A DNA stretch of 64,000 bases from Pleurodeles waltl (taxonomy: Eukaryota > Chordata > Amphibia > Caudata > Salamandridae): the NCBI RefSeq assembly GCF_031143425.1, contig NC_090444.1, forward strand, positions 1,532,382,782 through 1,532,446,781, written 5' to 3'. Below, in pieces: positions 23,534-35,564 of this stretch (the first letter of the stretch is position 1; the number at the start of each line of letters is the position of its first letter). Under the pieces are notes generated by a model. It did no database searches, had not been told where the DNA came from, and saw only the letters and a program-made list of their open reading frames with translations. Position numbers and translations under genes: made by a program.

Positions 23534-25061
23534 ACCATTTTTATTGGGAGACTTGGGGGAACACTGGGTGGAAGGAAATTTGTGGCTCCTCTCAGATTCC
23601 AGAACTTTCTGTCACCGAAATATGAGGAAAACGTGTTTTTTAGCCAAATGTTGAGGTTTGCAAAGGATTCTGGGTAACAGAACTTGGTCAGAGCCCCAAA
23701 AGTCACCCCATCTTGGATTCCCCTAGGTCTCTAGTTTTCAAAAATGAACAGGTTCAGTAGGTTTCCCTAGGTGCCGGCTGAGCTAGAGGCCAAAATCTAC
23801 AGTTAGGCACTTTGCAAAAAACACCTCTGTTTTCTGTCAAAAAATGTGATGTGTCCACATTGTGTTTTGGGGAATTTCCTGTCGCAGGCGCTAGGCCTAC
23901 CCACACAAGTGAGGTATAATTTTTATCGGAAGACTTGGGGGAACGCTGGGTAGAAGGAAATTGTGGCTCCTCTTAGATTCCAGAACTTTCTGTCACCGAA
24001 ATGTGAGGAAAACGTGTTTTTTAGCCAGATTCTGAGGTTTGCAAAGGATTCTGGGTAACAGAACTTGGTCAGAGCCCCACAAGTCACCCCATCTTGGATT
24101 CCCCTAGGTCTCTAGTTTTCAAAAATGTACAGGTTCGGTAGGTTTCCCTAAGTGCCGGCTGAGCTAGAGGCCAAAATCTAACAGTAGGCACTTTGCAAAA
24201 AATACCTCTGTTTTCTGTCAAAAAATGTGATGTGTCCACGTTGTGTTTTGGGGCATTTCCTGTCGCAGGCGATAGGCCTACCCACACAAGTGAGGTATCA
24301 TTTTTATCGGGAGACTTGGGGGAATGCTGGGTGGAACGAAATTTGGGGCTCCTCTCAGATTCCAGAACTTTCTGTCACCGAAATGTGAGGAAAATGTGTT
24401 TTTTAGCCAAATTTTGAGGTTTGCAAAGGATTCTGGGTAACAGAACTTGGTCAGAGCCCCACAAGTCGCCCCATCTTGGATTCCCCTAGGTCTCTAGTTT
24501 TAAAAAATGCACAGGTTCGGTAGGTTTCCCTAGGTGCCGGCTGAGCTAGAGGCCAAAATCTAACGGTAGGCACTTTGCAAAAAACACCTCTGTTTTCTGT
24601 CAAAAAATGTGATGTGTCCACATTGAGTTTTGGGGCATTTTCTGTCGCAGGCGCTAGGCCTACCCACACAAGTGAGGTATCACTTTTATCGGGAGACTTG
24701 GGGGAACGCTGGATGGAAGGAAATTTGTGGCTCCTTTCAGATTCCAGAACTTTCTGTTACTGAAATGTGAGGAAAAGGTGTTTTTTAGCCAAATTTTGAG
24801 GTTTGCCAAGGATTCTGGGTAACAGAACTTGGTCAGAGCCCCACAAGTCACCCCATCTTTTATTCCCCTAGGTCTCTAGTTTTAAAAAATGCACAGGTTT
24901 GGTAGGTTTCCCTAGGTGCCGGCTGAGCTAGAGGCCAAAATCTACAGGTAGGCACTTTGCAAAAAACACCTCTGTTTTCTGTAAAAAAAATGTGATGTGT
25001 CCATGTTGTGTTTTGAGCCATTTCCTGTTGCGGGCGCTATGCCTACACACACAAGTGAGGT
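23534..25061 (+). repeat. 4-monomer tandem duplication, second copy (1,528 bp)
   Basis: This second copy matches the preceding one nearly base for base, for example GGTACCGGC near 23007 against GGTGCCGGC near 24535. It ends in the GGTATAAATTTTATC unit that leads to the next type-B monomer. It is absent from L2 (44.5-46.3 kb has one set only), so it was either gained in L1 after the large duplication or lost from L2. Confidence 0.85.
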
Positions 25062-25231
25062 ATAAATTTTATCGGGAGACTTGGGGGAACGCTGGGTGGA
25101 AGGAAATTTGTGGCTCCTCTCAGATTCCAGAACTTTCTGTCACCGAAATGTGAGGAAAACGTGTTTTTTTAGCCACATTTTGAGGTTTGCAAAAGATTCT
25201 GGGTAACAGAACCTGGTCAGATCCCCACAAG

Positions 25232-28200
25232 TCACCCCGTCTTGTATTCCCCTAGCTCTATAGTTTTCAAAAATGCACAGGTTTGTTAGGTTTCCATAGG
25301 TGCTGGCTGAGGTAGAGGCCAAAATCCTCAGGTAGGCACTTTGCAAAAAACACCTCTGTTTTCTGTAAAAAAAATTGCTGTATCCACGTTGTGTTTTGGG
25401 GCATTTCCTATCGCAGGCGCTAGGCCTACCCTCACAAGTGAGGTATCATTTTTATCGGAAGACTAGGTAGAACGCTGGGTGGAAGGAAATTTGTGGCTCC
25501 TCCCAGATTCCAGAACTTTCTGTCACCAAAATGTGAGGAAAACGTGTTTTGTTAGCCAAATTTTGAGGGTTGCAAAGGATTCTGGGTAACAGAACCTGGT
25601 CAGAGCCCCACAAGTCACCCCATCTTGGATTCCCCTAGGTCTCTAGTTTTCAAAAATGCATAGGTTCGGTAGGTTTCCCTAGGTGCCGGCTGAGCTAGAG
25701 GCCAAAATCTAACGGTAGGCACTTTGCAAAAAACACCTCTGTTTTCTGTCAAACAATGTGATGTGTCCACGTTGTGTTTTGGGGCATTTCCTGTCGCAGG
25801 CGCTTGGCCTACCCACACAAGTGCGGTATAATTTTTATCGGGAGACTTGGGGGAACGCTGGGCAGAAAGAAATTTTTGGCTCCTCTCAGATTCAAGAACT
25901 TTCTGTCACCGAAATGTGAGGAAAACGTGTTTTTTAGCCAGATTCTGAGGTTTGCAAAGGATTCTGGATAACAGAACTTGGTCAGAGCCCCACAAGTCAC
26001 CCCATCTTGGATTACCCTAGGTCGCTAGTTTTCAAAAATGCACAGGTTCGGTAGGTTTCCCTAGGTGCCGGCTGAGCTAGATGCCAAAATCTAACAGTAG
26101 GCACTTTGCAAAAAACACCTCTGTTTTCTGTCAAAAAATGTGATGTGTCCACATTGTGTTTTGGGGCATTTCCTGTCGCAGGCGCTAGGCCTACCCACAG
26201 AAGTGAGGTATCATTTTTATCGGGAAATTTGGGGGAACGCTGGATGGAATTAAATTTGTGGCTCCTCTCAGATTCCAGAACTTTCTGTCACCGAAATGTG
26301 AGGAAAACGTGTTTTGTTAGCCAAATTTTGAGGGTTGCAAAGGATTCTGGGTAACAGAACCTGGTCAGAGCCCCACAAGTCACCCCATCTTGGATTACCC
26401 TAGGTCGCTAGTTTTCAAAAATGCACAGGTTCGGTAGGTTTCCCTAGGTGCCGGCTGAGCTAGATGCCAAAATCTAACAGTAGGCACTTTGCAAAAAACA
26501 CCTCTGTTTTCTGTCAAAAAATGTGATGTGTCCACATTGTGTTTTGGGGCATTTCCTGTCGCAGGCGCTAGGCCTACCCACAGAAGTGAGGTATCATTTT
26601 TATCGGGAAATTTGGGGGAACGCTGGATGGAATTAAATTTGTGGCTCCTCTCAGATTCCAGAACTTTCTGTCACCGAAATGTGAGGAAAACGTGTTTTGT
26701 TAGCCAAATTTTGAGGGTTGCAAAGGATTCTGGGTAACAGAACCTGGTCAGAGCCCCACAAGTCACCCCATCTTGGATTCCCCTAGGTCTCTAGTTTTAA
26801 AAAATGCACAGGTTTGGTAGCTTTCCCTAGGTGCCGGCTGAGCTAGAGGCCAAAATCCACAGGTGGCACTTTGCAAAAAACACCTCTGTTTTCTGTCAAA
26901 AAAATGTGATGTGTCCACGTTGTGTTTTGAGCCATTTCCTGTTGCGGGCGCTATGCCTACCCACACAAGTGAGGTACCATTTTTATTGGGAGACTTGGGG
27001 GAACACTGGGTGGAAAGAAATTTGTGGCTCCTCTCAGATTCCAGAACTTTCTGTCACCGAAATATGAGGAAAACGTGTTTTTTAGCCAAATGTTGAGGTT
27101 TGCAAAGGATTCTGGGTAACAGAACTTGGTCAGAGCCCCAAAAGTCACCCCATCTTGGATTCCCCTAGGTCTCTAGTTTTCAAAAATGAACAGGTTCAGT
27201 AGGTTTCCCTAGGTGCCGGCTGAGCTAGAGGCCAAAATCTACAGGTAGGCACTTTGCAAAAAACACCTCTGTTTTCTGTCAAAAAATGTGATGTGTCCAC
27301 ATTGTGTTTTGGGGAATTTCCTGTCGCAGGCGCTAGGCCTACCCACACAAGTGAGGTATAATTTTTATCGGAAGACTTGGGGGAACGCTGGGTAGAAGGA
27401 AATTGTGGCTCCTCTTAGATTCCAGAACTTTCTGTCACCGAAATGTGAGGAAAACGTGTTTTTTAGCCAGATTCTGAGGTTTGCAAAGGATTCTGGGTAA
27501 CAGAACTTGGTCAGAGCCCCACAAGTCACCCCATCTTGGATTCCCCTAGGTCTCTAGTTTTCAAAAATGTACAGGTTCGGTAGGATTCCCTAAGTGCCGG
27601 CTGAGCTAGAGGCCAAAATCTAACAGTAGGCACTTTGCAAAAAATACCTCTGTTTTCTGTCAAAAAATGTGATGTGTCCACGTTGTGTTTTGGGGCATTT
27701 CCTGTCGCAGGCGATAGGCCTACCCACACAAGTGAGGTATCATTTTTATCGGGAGACTTGGGGGAATGCTGGGTGGAACGAAATTTGGAGCTCCTCTCAG
27801 ATTCCAGAACTTTCTGTCACCGAAATGTGAGGAAAATGTGTTTTTTAGCCAAATTTTGAGGTTTGCAAAGGATTCTGGGTAACAGAACTTGGTCAGAGCC
27901 CCACAAGTCGCCCCATCTTGGATTCCCCTAGGTCTCTAGTTTTCAAAAATGCACAGGTTCGGTAGGTTTCCCTAGGTGCCGGCTGAGCTAGAGGCCAAAA
28001 TCTAACGGTAGGCACTTTGCAAAAAACACCTCTGTTTTCTGTCAAAAAATGTGATGTGTCCACATTGAGTTTTGGGGCATTTTCTGTCGCAGGCGCTAGG
28101 CCTACCCACACAAGTGAGGTATAATTTTTATCGGGAGACTTGGGGGAACGCTGGATGGAAGGAAATGTGTGGCTCCTTTCAGATTCCAGAACTTTCTGTT

Positions 28201-28674
28201 ACTGAAATGTGAGGAAAAGGTGTTTTTTAGCCAAATTTTGAGGTTTGCCAAGGATTCTGGGTAACAGAACTTGGTCAGAGCCCCACAAGTCACCCCATCT
28301 TTTATTCCCCTAGGTCTCTAGTTTTAAAAAATGCACAGGTTTGGTAGGTTTCCCTAGGTGCCGGCTGAGCTAGAGGCCAAAATCTACAGGTAGGCACTTT
28401 GCAAAAAACACCTCTGTTTTCTGTAAAAAAAAATGTGATGTGTCCATGTTGTGTTTTGAGCCATTTCCTGTTGCGGGCGCTATGCCTACCCACACAAGTG
28501 AGGTATAAATTTTATCGGGAGACTTGGGGGAACGCTGGGTGGAAGGAAATTTGTGGCTCCTCTCAGATTCCAGAACTTTCTGTCACCGAAATGTGAGGAA
28601 AACGTGTTTTTTTAGCCACATTTTGAGGTTTGCAAAAGATTCTGGGTAACAGAACCTGGTCAGATCCCCACAAG
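25232..28674 (+). repeat. F2: 9-monomer version of the F higher-order unit, 3,443 bp
   Basis: The order is: type-B; a Q-class unit (TCAAACAATGTG, GCGCTTGGCC) at 25615; the H-class unit twice in a row (25997-26379 and 26380-26762); then the TTTTGAGCC unit, the GGAAATTGTGG unit, the AATACCTC unit, the CATTTTCTGTCGC unit, and the GGTATAAATTTTATC unit. From 26380 on it parallels 21410-23533 at +4,970 bp (13 monomers). The two adjacent H units are nearly identical, indicating a one-monomer duplication. Confidence 0.88.
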
Positions 28675-31354
28675 TCACCCCGTCTTGTATTCCCCTAGCT
28701 CTATAGTTTTCAAAAATGCACAGGTTTGTTAGGTTTCCATAGGTGCTGGCTGAGGTAGAGGCCAAAATCCTCAGGTAGGCACTTTGCAAAAAACACCTCT
28801 GTTTTCTGTAAAAAAAATTGCTGTATCCACGTTGTGTTTTGGGGCATTTCCTATCGCAGGCGCTAGGCCTACCCACACAAGTGAGGTATCATTTTTATCG
28901 GAAGACTTGGGAGAACGCTGGGTGGAAGGAAATTTGTGGCTCCTCTCAGATTCCAGAACTTTCTGTCACCGAAATGTGAGGAAAACGTGTTTTGTTAGCC
29001 AAATTTTGAGGGTTGCAAAGGATTCTGGGTAACAGAACCTGGTCAGAGCCCCACAAGTCACCCCATCTTGGATTCCCCTAGGTCTCTAGTTTTCAAAACT
29101 GCATAGGTTCGGTAGGTTTCCCTAGGTGCCGGCTGAGCTAGAGGCCAAAATCTAACGGTAGGCACTTTGCAAAAAACACCTCTGTTTTCTGTCAAACAAT
29201 GTGATGTGTCCACGTTGTGTTTTGGGGCATTTCCTGTCGCAGGCGCTTGGCCTACCCACACAAGTGAGGTATAATTTTTATCGGGAGACTTGGGGGAATG
29301 CTGGGTAGAAAGACATTTTTGGCTCCTCTCAGATTCAAGAAGTTTCTGTCACCGAAATGTAAGGAAAACGTGTTTTTTAGCCAGATTCTGAGGTTTGCAA
29401 AGGATTCTGGATAATAGAACTTGGTCAGAGCCCCACAAGTCACCCCATCTTGGATTACCCTAGGTCGCTAGTTTTCAAAAATGCACAGGTTCGGTAGGTT
29501 TCCCTAGGTGCCGGCTGAGCTAGATGCCAAAATCTAACGGTAGGCACTTTGCAAAAAACACCTCTGTTTTCTGTCAAAAAATGTGATCTGTCCACATTGT
29601 GTTTTGGGGCATTTCCTGTCGCAGGCGCTAGGCCTACCCACAGAAGTGAGGTATCATTTTTATCGGGAAATTTGGGGGAACGCTGGATGGAATTAAATTC
29701 GTGGCTCCTCTCAGATTCCAGAACTTTCTGTCACCGAAATGTGAGGAAAACGTGTTTTGTTAGCCAAATTTTGAGGGTTGCAAAGGATTCTGGGTAACAG
29801 AACCTGGTCAGAGCCCCACAAGTCACCCCATCTTGGATTCCCCTAGGTCTCTAGTTTAAAAAAATGCACAGGTTTGGTAGGTTTCCCTAGGTGCCGGCTG
29901 AGCTAGAGGCCAAAATCTACAGGTAGGCACTTTGCAAAAAACACCTCTGTTTTCTGTCAAAAAAATGTGATGTGTCCACGTTGTGTTTTGAGCCATTTCC
30001 TGTTGCGGGCGCTATGCCTACCCACACAAGTGAGGTACCATTTTTATTGGGAGACTTGGGGGAATACTGGGTGGAAAGAAATTTGTGGCTGCTCTCAGAT
30101 TCCAGAACTTTCTGTCACCGAAATATGAGGAAAACGTGTATTTTAGCCAAATTTTTAGGTTTGCAAAGGATTCTGGGTAACAGAACTTGGCCAGAGCCCC
30201 ACAAGTCACCCCATCTTGGATTCCACTAGGTCTCTAGTTTTCAAAAATGAACAGGTTCGGTAGGTTTACCTAGGTGCCGGCTGAGCTAGAGGCCAAAATC
30301 TAACGGTAGGCACTTTGCAAAAAACACCTCTGTTTTCTGTAAAAAAATGTGATGTGTTCACGTTGTGTTTTGAGCCATTTCCTGTCGCGGGCGCTATGCC
30401 TACCCACACAAGTGAGGTACCATTTTTATTGGGAGACGTGGGGGAACACAGGGTGGAAGGAAATTTGTGGCTCCTCTCAGATTCCAGAACTTTCTGTCAC
30501 CAAAATGTGAGGAAAACGTGTTTTTTAGCCAAATTTTGAGGTTTGCAAAGGATTCTGGGTAACAGAACTTGGTCAGAGCCCCACAAGTCGGCCCATCTTG
30601 GATTCCCCTAGGTCTCTAGTTTTCAAAAATGCACAGGTTCGGTAGGTTTCCCTAGGTGCCGGATGAGCTAGAGGCCAAAATCTAACGGTAGGCACTTTGC
30701 AAAAAACACCTCTGTTTTCTGTCAAAAAATGTGATGTGTCCACATTGTGTTTTGGGGCATTTCCTGTCGCAGGCGCTAGGCCTACCCCCACAAGTGAGGT
30801 ATAATTTTTATCGGAAGACTTGGGGGAACGCTGGGTAGAAGGAAATTTGTGGCTCCTCTTAGATTCCAGAACTTTCTGTCACCGAAATGTGAGGAAAACG
30901 TGTTCTTTAGCCAGATTCTGAGGTTTGCAAAGGATTCTGGGTAACAGAACTTGGTCAGAGCCCCACAAGTCACCCCATCTTGGATTCCCCTAGGTCTCTA
31001 GTTTTCAAAAATACACAGGTTCGGTAGGTTTCCCTAGGTGCCGGCTGAGCTAGAGGCCAAAATCTACAGGTAGGCACTTTGCAAAAAACACCTCTGTTTT
31101 CTGTAAAAAAAAATGTGATGTGTCCACGTTGTGTTTTGAGCCATTTCGTGTTGCGGGCGCTATGCCTACCCACACAAGTGAGGTATACATTTTATCGGGA
31201 GACTTGGGGGAACGCTGGGTGGAAAGAAATTTGTGGCTCCTCTCAGATTCCAGAACTTTCTGTCACCGAAATGTGAGGAAAACGTGTTTTTTTAGCCACA
31301 TTTTGAGGTTTGCAAAAGATTCTGGGTAACAGAACCTGGTCAGATCCCCACAAG
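28675..31354 (+). repeat. F3: 7-monomer version of the F higher-order unit, 2,680 bp
   Basis: The order is: type-B; Q-class (29058); H-class with ATGTGATCTG (29441); a TTTTGAGCC unit with GGAATACTGG and GTATTTTAGCC; a second TTTTGAGCC unit with GTGATGTGTTCACG and AACACAGGG; the CTACCCCCACAAG unit with GTTCTTTAGCC; and the GGTATACATTTTATC unit. It then restarts with type-B at 31355. The B-Q-H-GAGCC quartet recurs at +2,680 bp in F4. Confidence 0.88.
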
Positions 31355-34300
31355 TCACCCCGTATTGTATTCCCCTAGCTCTATAGTTTTCAAAAATGCA
31401 CAGGTTTGTTAGGTTTCCCTAGGTGCTGGCTGAGCTAGAGGCCAAAATCCTCAGGTAGGCACTTTGCAAAAAACACCTCTGTTTTCTGTAAAAAAAATTG
31501 CTGTATCCACGTTGTGTTTTGGGGCATTTCCTATCGCAGGCGCTAGGCCTACCCACACAAGTGAGGTATCATTTTTATCGGAAGACTTGGGAGAACGCTG
31601 GGTGGAAGGAAATTTGTGGCTCCTCTCAGATTCCAGAACTTTCTGTCACCGAAATGTGACGAAAACGTGTTTTGTTAGCCAAATTTTGAGGGTTGCAAAG
31701 GATTCTGGGTAACAGAACCTGGTCAGAGCCCCACAAGTCACCCCATCTTGGATTCCCCTAGGTCTCTAGTTTTCAAAAATGCATAGGTTCGGTAGGTTTC
31801 CCTAGGTGCCGGCTGAGCTAGAGCCCAAAATCTAACGGTAGGCACTTTGCAAAAAACACCTCTGTTTTCTGTCAAACAATGTGATGTGTCCACGTTGTGT
31901 TTTGGGGCATTTCCTGTCGCAGGCGCTTGGCCTACCCACACAAGTGAGGTATAATTTTTATCGGGAGACTTGGGGGAATGCTGGGTAGAAAGACATTTTT
32001 GGCTCCTCTCAGATTCAAGAAGTTTCTGTCACCGAAATGTGAGGAAAACGTGTTTTTTAGCCAGATTCTGAGGTTTGCAAAGGATTCTGGATAATAGAAC
32101 TTGGTCAGAGCCCCACAAGTCACCCCATCTTGGATTACCCTAGGTCGCTAGTTTTCAAAAATGCACAGGTTCGGTAGGTTTCCCTAGGTGCCGGCTGAGC
32201 TAGATGCCAAAATCTAACGGTAGGCACTTTGCAAAAAACACCTCTGTTTTCTGTCAAAAAATGTGATCTGTCCACATTGTGTTTTGGGGCATTTCCTGTC
32301 GCAAGCGCTAGGCCTACCCACAGAAGTGAGGTATCATTTTTATCGGGAAATTTGGGGGAACGCTGGATGGAATTAAATTTGTGGCTCCTCTCAGATTCCA
32401 GAACTTTCTGTCACCGAAATGTGAGGAAAACGTGTTTTGTTAGCCAAATTTTGAGGGTTGCAAAGGATTCTGGGTAACAGAACCTGGTCAGAGCCCCACA
32501 AGTCACCCCATCTTGGATTCCCCTAGGTCTCTAGTTTAAAAAAATGCACAGGTTTGGTAGGTTTCCCTAGGTGCCGGCTGAGCTAGAGGCCAAAATCTAC
32601 AGGTAGGCACTTTGCAAAAAACACCTCTGTTTTCTGTCAAAAAAATGTGATGTGTCCACGTTGTGTTTTGAGCCATTTCCTGTTGCGGGCGCTATGCCTA
32701 CCCACACAAGTGAGGTACCATTTTTATTGGGAGACTTGGGGGAATACTGGGTGGAAAGAAATTTGTGGCTGCTCTCAGATTCCAGAACTTTCTGTCACCG
32801 AAATATGAGGAAAACGTCTATTTTAGCCAAATTTTGAGGTTTGCAAAGGATTCTGGGTAACAGAACTTGGTCAGAGCCCCACAAGTCACCCCATCTTGGA
32901 TTCCCCTAGGTCTCTAGTTTTCAAAAATGAACAGGTTCGGTAGGTTTGCCTAGGTGCCGGCTGAGCTAGAGGCCAAAATCTAACGGTAGGCACTTTGCAA
33001 AAAACACCTCTGTTTTCTGTCAAACAATGTGATGTGTCCACGTTGTGTTTTGGGGCATTTCCTGTCGCAGGCGCTTGGCCTACCCACACAAGTGAGGTAT
33101 AATTTTTATCGGGAGACTTGGGGGAATGCTGGGTAGAAAGAAATTTTGTGGCTCCTCTCAGATTCAAGAAGTTTCTGTCACCGAAATGTGAGGAAAACGT
33201 GTTTTTTAGCCAGATTCTGAGGTTTGCAAAGGATTCTGGATAATAGAACTTGGTCAGAGCCCCACAAGTCACCCCATCTTGGATTACCCTAGGTCGCTAG
33301 TTTTCAAAAATGCACAGGTTCGGTAGGTTTCCCTAGGTGCCGGCTGAGCTAGATGCCAAAATCTAACGGTAGGCACTTTGCAAAAAACACCTCTGTTTTC
33401 TGTCAAAAAATGTGAAGTGTCCACATTGGGTTTTGGGGCATTTCCTGTCGCAGGCGCTAGGCCTACCCACAGAAGTGAGGTATCATTTTTATCGGGAAAT
33501 TTGGGGGAACGCTGGATGGAATTAAATTTGTGGCTCCTCTCAGATTCCAGAACTTTCTGTCACCGAAATGTGAGGAAAACGTGTTTTGTTAGCCAAATTT
33601 TGAGGGTTGCAAAGGATTCTGGGTAACAGAACCTGGTCAGAGCCCCACAAGTCACCCCATCTTGGATTCCCCTAGGTCTCTAGTTTAAAAAAATGCACAG
33701 GTTTGGTAGGTTTCCCTAGGTGCCGGCTGAGCTAGAGGCCAAAATCTACAGGTAGGCACTTTGCAAAAAACACCTCTGTTTTCTGTCAAAAAAATGTGAT
33801 GTGTCCACGTTGTGTTTTGAGCCATTTCCTGTTGCGGGCGCTATGCCTACCCACACAAGTGAGGTACCATTTTTATTGGGAGACTTGGGGGAACACTGGG
33901 TGGAAAGAAATTTGTGGCTCCTCTCAGATTGCAGAACTTTCTGTCACCGAAATATGAGGAAAACGTGTATTTTAGCCAAATTTTGAGGTTTGCAAAGGAT
34001 TCTGGGTAACAGAACTTGGTCAGAGCCCCACAAGTCACCCCATCTTGGATTCCCCTAGGTCTCTAGTTTTCAAAAATGAACAGGTTCAGTATTTTTCCCT
34101 AGGTGCCGGCTGAGCTAGAGGCCAAAATCTACAGGTAGGCACTTTGCAAAAAACACCTCTGTTTTCTGTCAAAAAATGTGATGTGTCCACATTGTGTTTT
34201 GGGGCATTTCCTGTCGCAGGCGCTAGGCCTACCCACACAAGTGAGGTATAATTTTTATCGGAAGACTTGGGGGAACGCTGGGTGGAAGGAAATTTGTAGC

Positions 34301-35564
34301 TCCTCTTAGATTCCAGAACTTTCTGTCACCGAAATGTGAGGAAAACGTGTTTTTTAGCCAGATTCTGAGGTTTGCAAAGGATTCTGGGTAACAGAACTTG
34401 GTCAGAGCCCCACAAGTCACCCCATCTTGGATTCCCCTAGGTCTCTAGTTTTCAAAAATGCACAGGTTCGGCAGGTTTCCCTAGGTGCCGGCTGAGCTAG
34501 AGGCCAAAATCTAACAGTAGGCACTTTGCAAAAAATACCTCTGTTTTCTGACAAAAAATGTGATGTGTCCATGTTGTGTTTTGGGGCATTTCCTGTCGCA
34601 GGCGATAGGCCTACCCACACAAGTGAGGTATCATTTTTATCGGGAGACTTGGGGGAATGCTGGGTGGAACGAAATTTGTGGCTCCTCTCAGATTCCAGAA
34701 CTTTCTGTCACCGAAATGTGAGGAAAATGTGTTTTTTAGCCAAATTTTGAGGTTTGCAAAGGATTCTGGGTAACAGAACTTGGTCAGAGCCCCACAAGTC
34801 GCCCCATCTTGGATTCCCCTAGGTCTCTAGTTTTCAAAAATGCACAGGTTCGGTAGGTTTCCCTAGGTGCCGGCTGAGCTAGAGGCCAAAATCTAACGGT
34901 AGGCACTTTGCAAAAAACACCTCTGTTTTCTGTCAAAAAATGTGATGTGTCCACATTGAGTTTTGGGGCATTTTCTGTCGCAGGCGCTAGGCCTACCCAC
35001 ACAAGTGAGGTATCATTTTTATCGGAAGACTTGGGAGAATGCTGGGTGGAAGGAAATTTGTGGCTCCTCTCACATTCCAGAACTTTCTGTCACCGAAATG
35101 TGAGGAAAACGTGTTTTGTTAGCCACATTTTTTGGGTTGCAAAGGATTCTGGGTAACAGAACCTGGTCAGAGCCCCACAAGTCACCCCATCTTGGATTCC
35201 CCTAGGTCTCTAGTTTTAAAAAATGCACAGGTTTGGTAGGTTTCCCTAGGTGCCGGCTGAGTTAGAGGCCAAAATCTACAGGTAGGCACTTTGCAAAAAA
35301 CACCTCTGTTTTCTGTAAAAAAAATGTGATGTGTCCACATTGAGTTTTGAGCCATTTCCTGTTGCGGGCGCTATGCCTACCCACACAAGTGAGGTACCAT
35401 TTTTATTGGGAGACTTGGGGGAACACTGGGTGGAAGGAAATTTGTGGCTCCTCTCAGATTCCAGAACTTTCTGTCACCGAAATGTGAGGAAAACTTGTTT
35501 TTTAGCCAAATTTTGAGGTTTGCAAAGGATTCTGGGTAACAGAACTTGGTCAGAGCCCCACAAG
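31355..35564 (+). repeat. F4: last F-type unit, with a 3-monomer duplication, leading into HOR-D
   Basis: It starts type-B, Q, H, GAGCC like F3. The Q-H-GAGCC trio is then repeated: 31738-32885 and 32886-34034, 1,148-1,149 bp each. The second Q unit carries GAAATTTTGTGG near 33144 instead of GACATTTTTGG. After the trio come a unit with CAGTATTTTTCCC near 34086, the AATACCTC unit (34417), a CATTTTCTGTCGC unit joined to a GGAAGACTTGGGAG tail with CCACATTTTTTGGG, and a TTTTGAGCC unit that opens HOR-D. Confidence 0.87.

Larger units (their letters stand above)
21027..25231 (+). repeat. F1: 11-monomer version of the F higher-order unit
   Basis: This runs from one type-B monomer (CCCCTAGCTCTATAG, TTGCTGTATCC) to the next. 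After the type-B unit come an H-class unit (GATTACCCTAGGTCGCTAG, GGAATTAAATTTG) at 21410, a TTTTGAGCC-class unit, a unit with a 2-bp deletion (GGAAATTGTGG), the AATACCTC unit, and the CACTTTTATCGGG unit. A 4-monomer set is present twice here, which raises the count from 7 to 11. The L2 counterpart has only seven. Confidence 0.88.

Noticed and set aside
32886..33272. Longest open frame, 128 codons on the minus strand (copy at 53915-54301)
   Set aside because: It spans a full monomer only because a one-base length difference near 33144 (GAAATTTTGTGG) joins two frames that are separate in neighbouring units. There is no recognisable domain, and the composition is that of the satellite.
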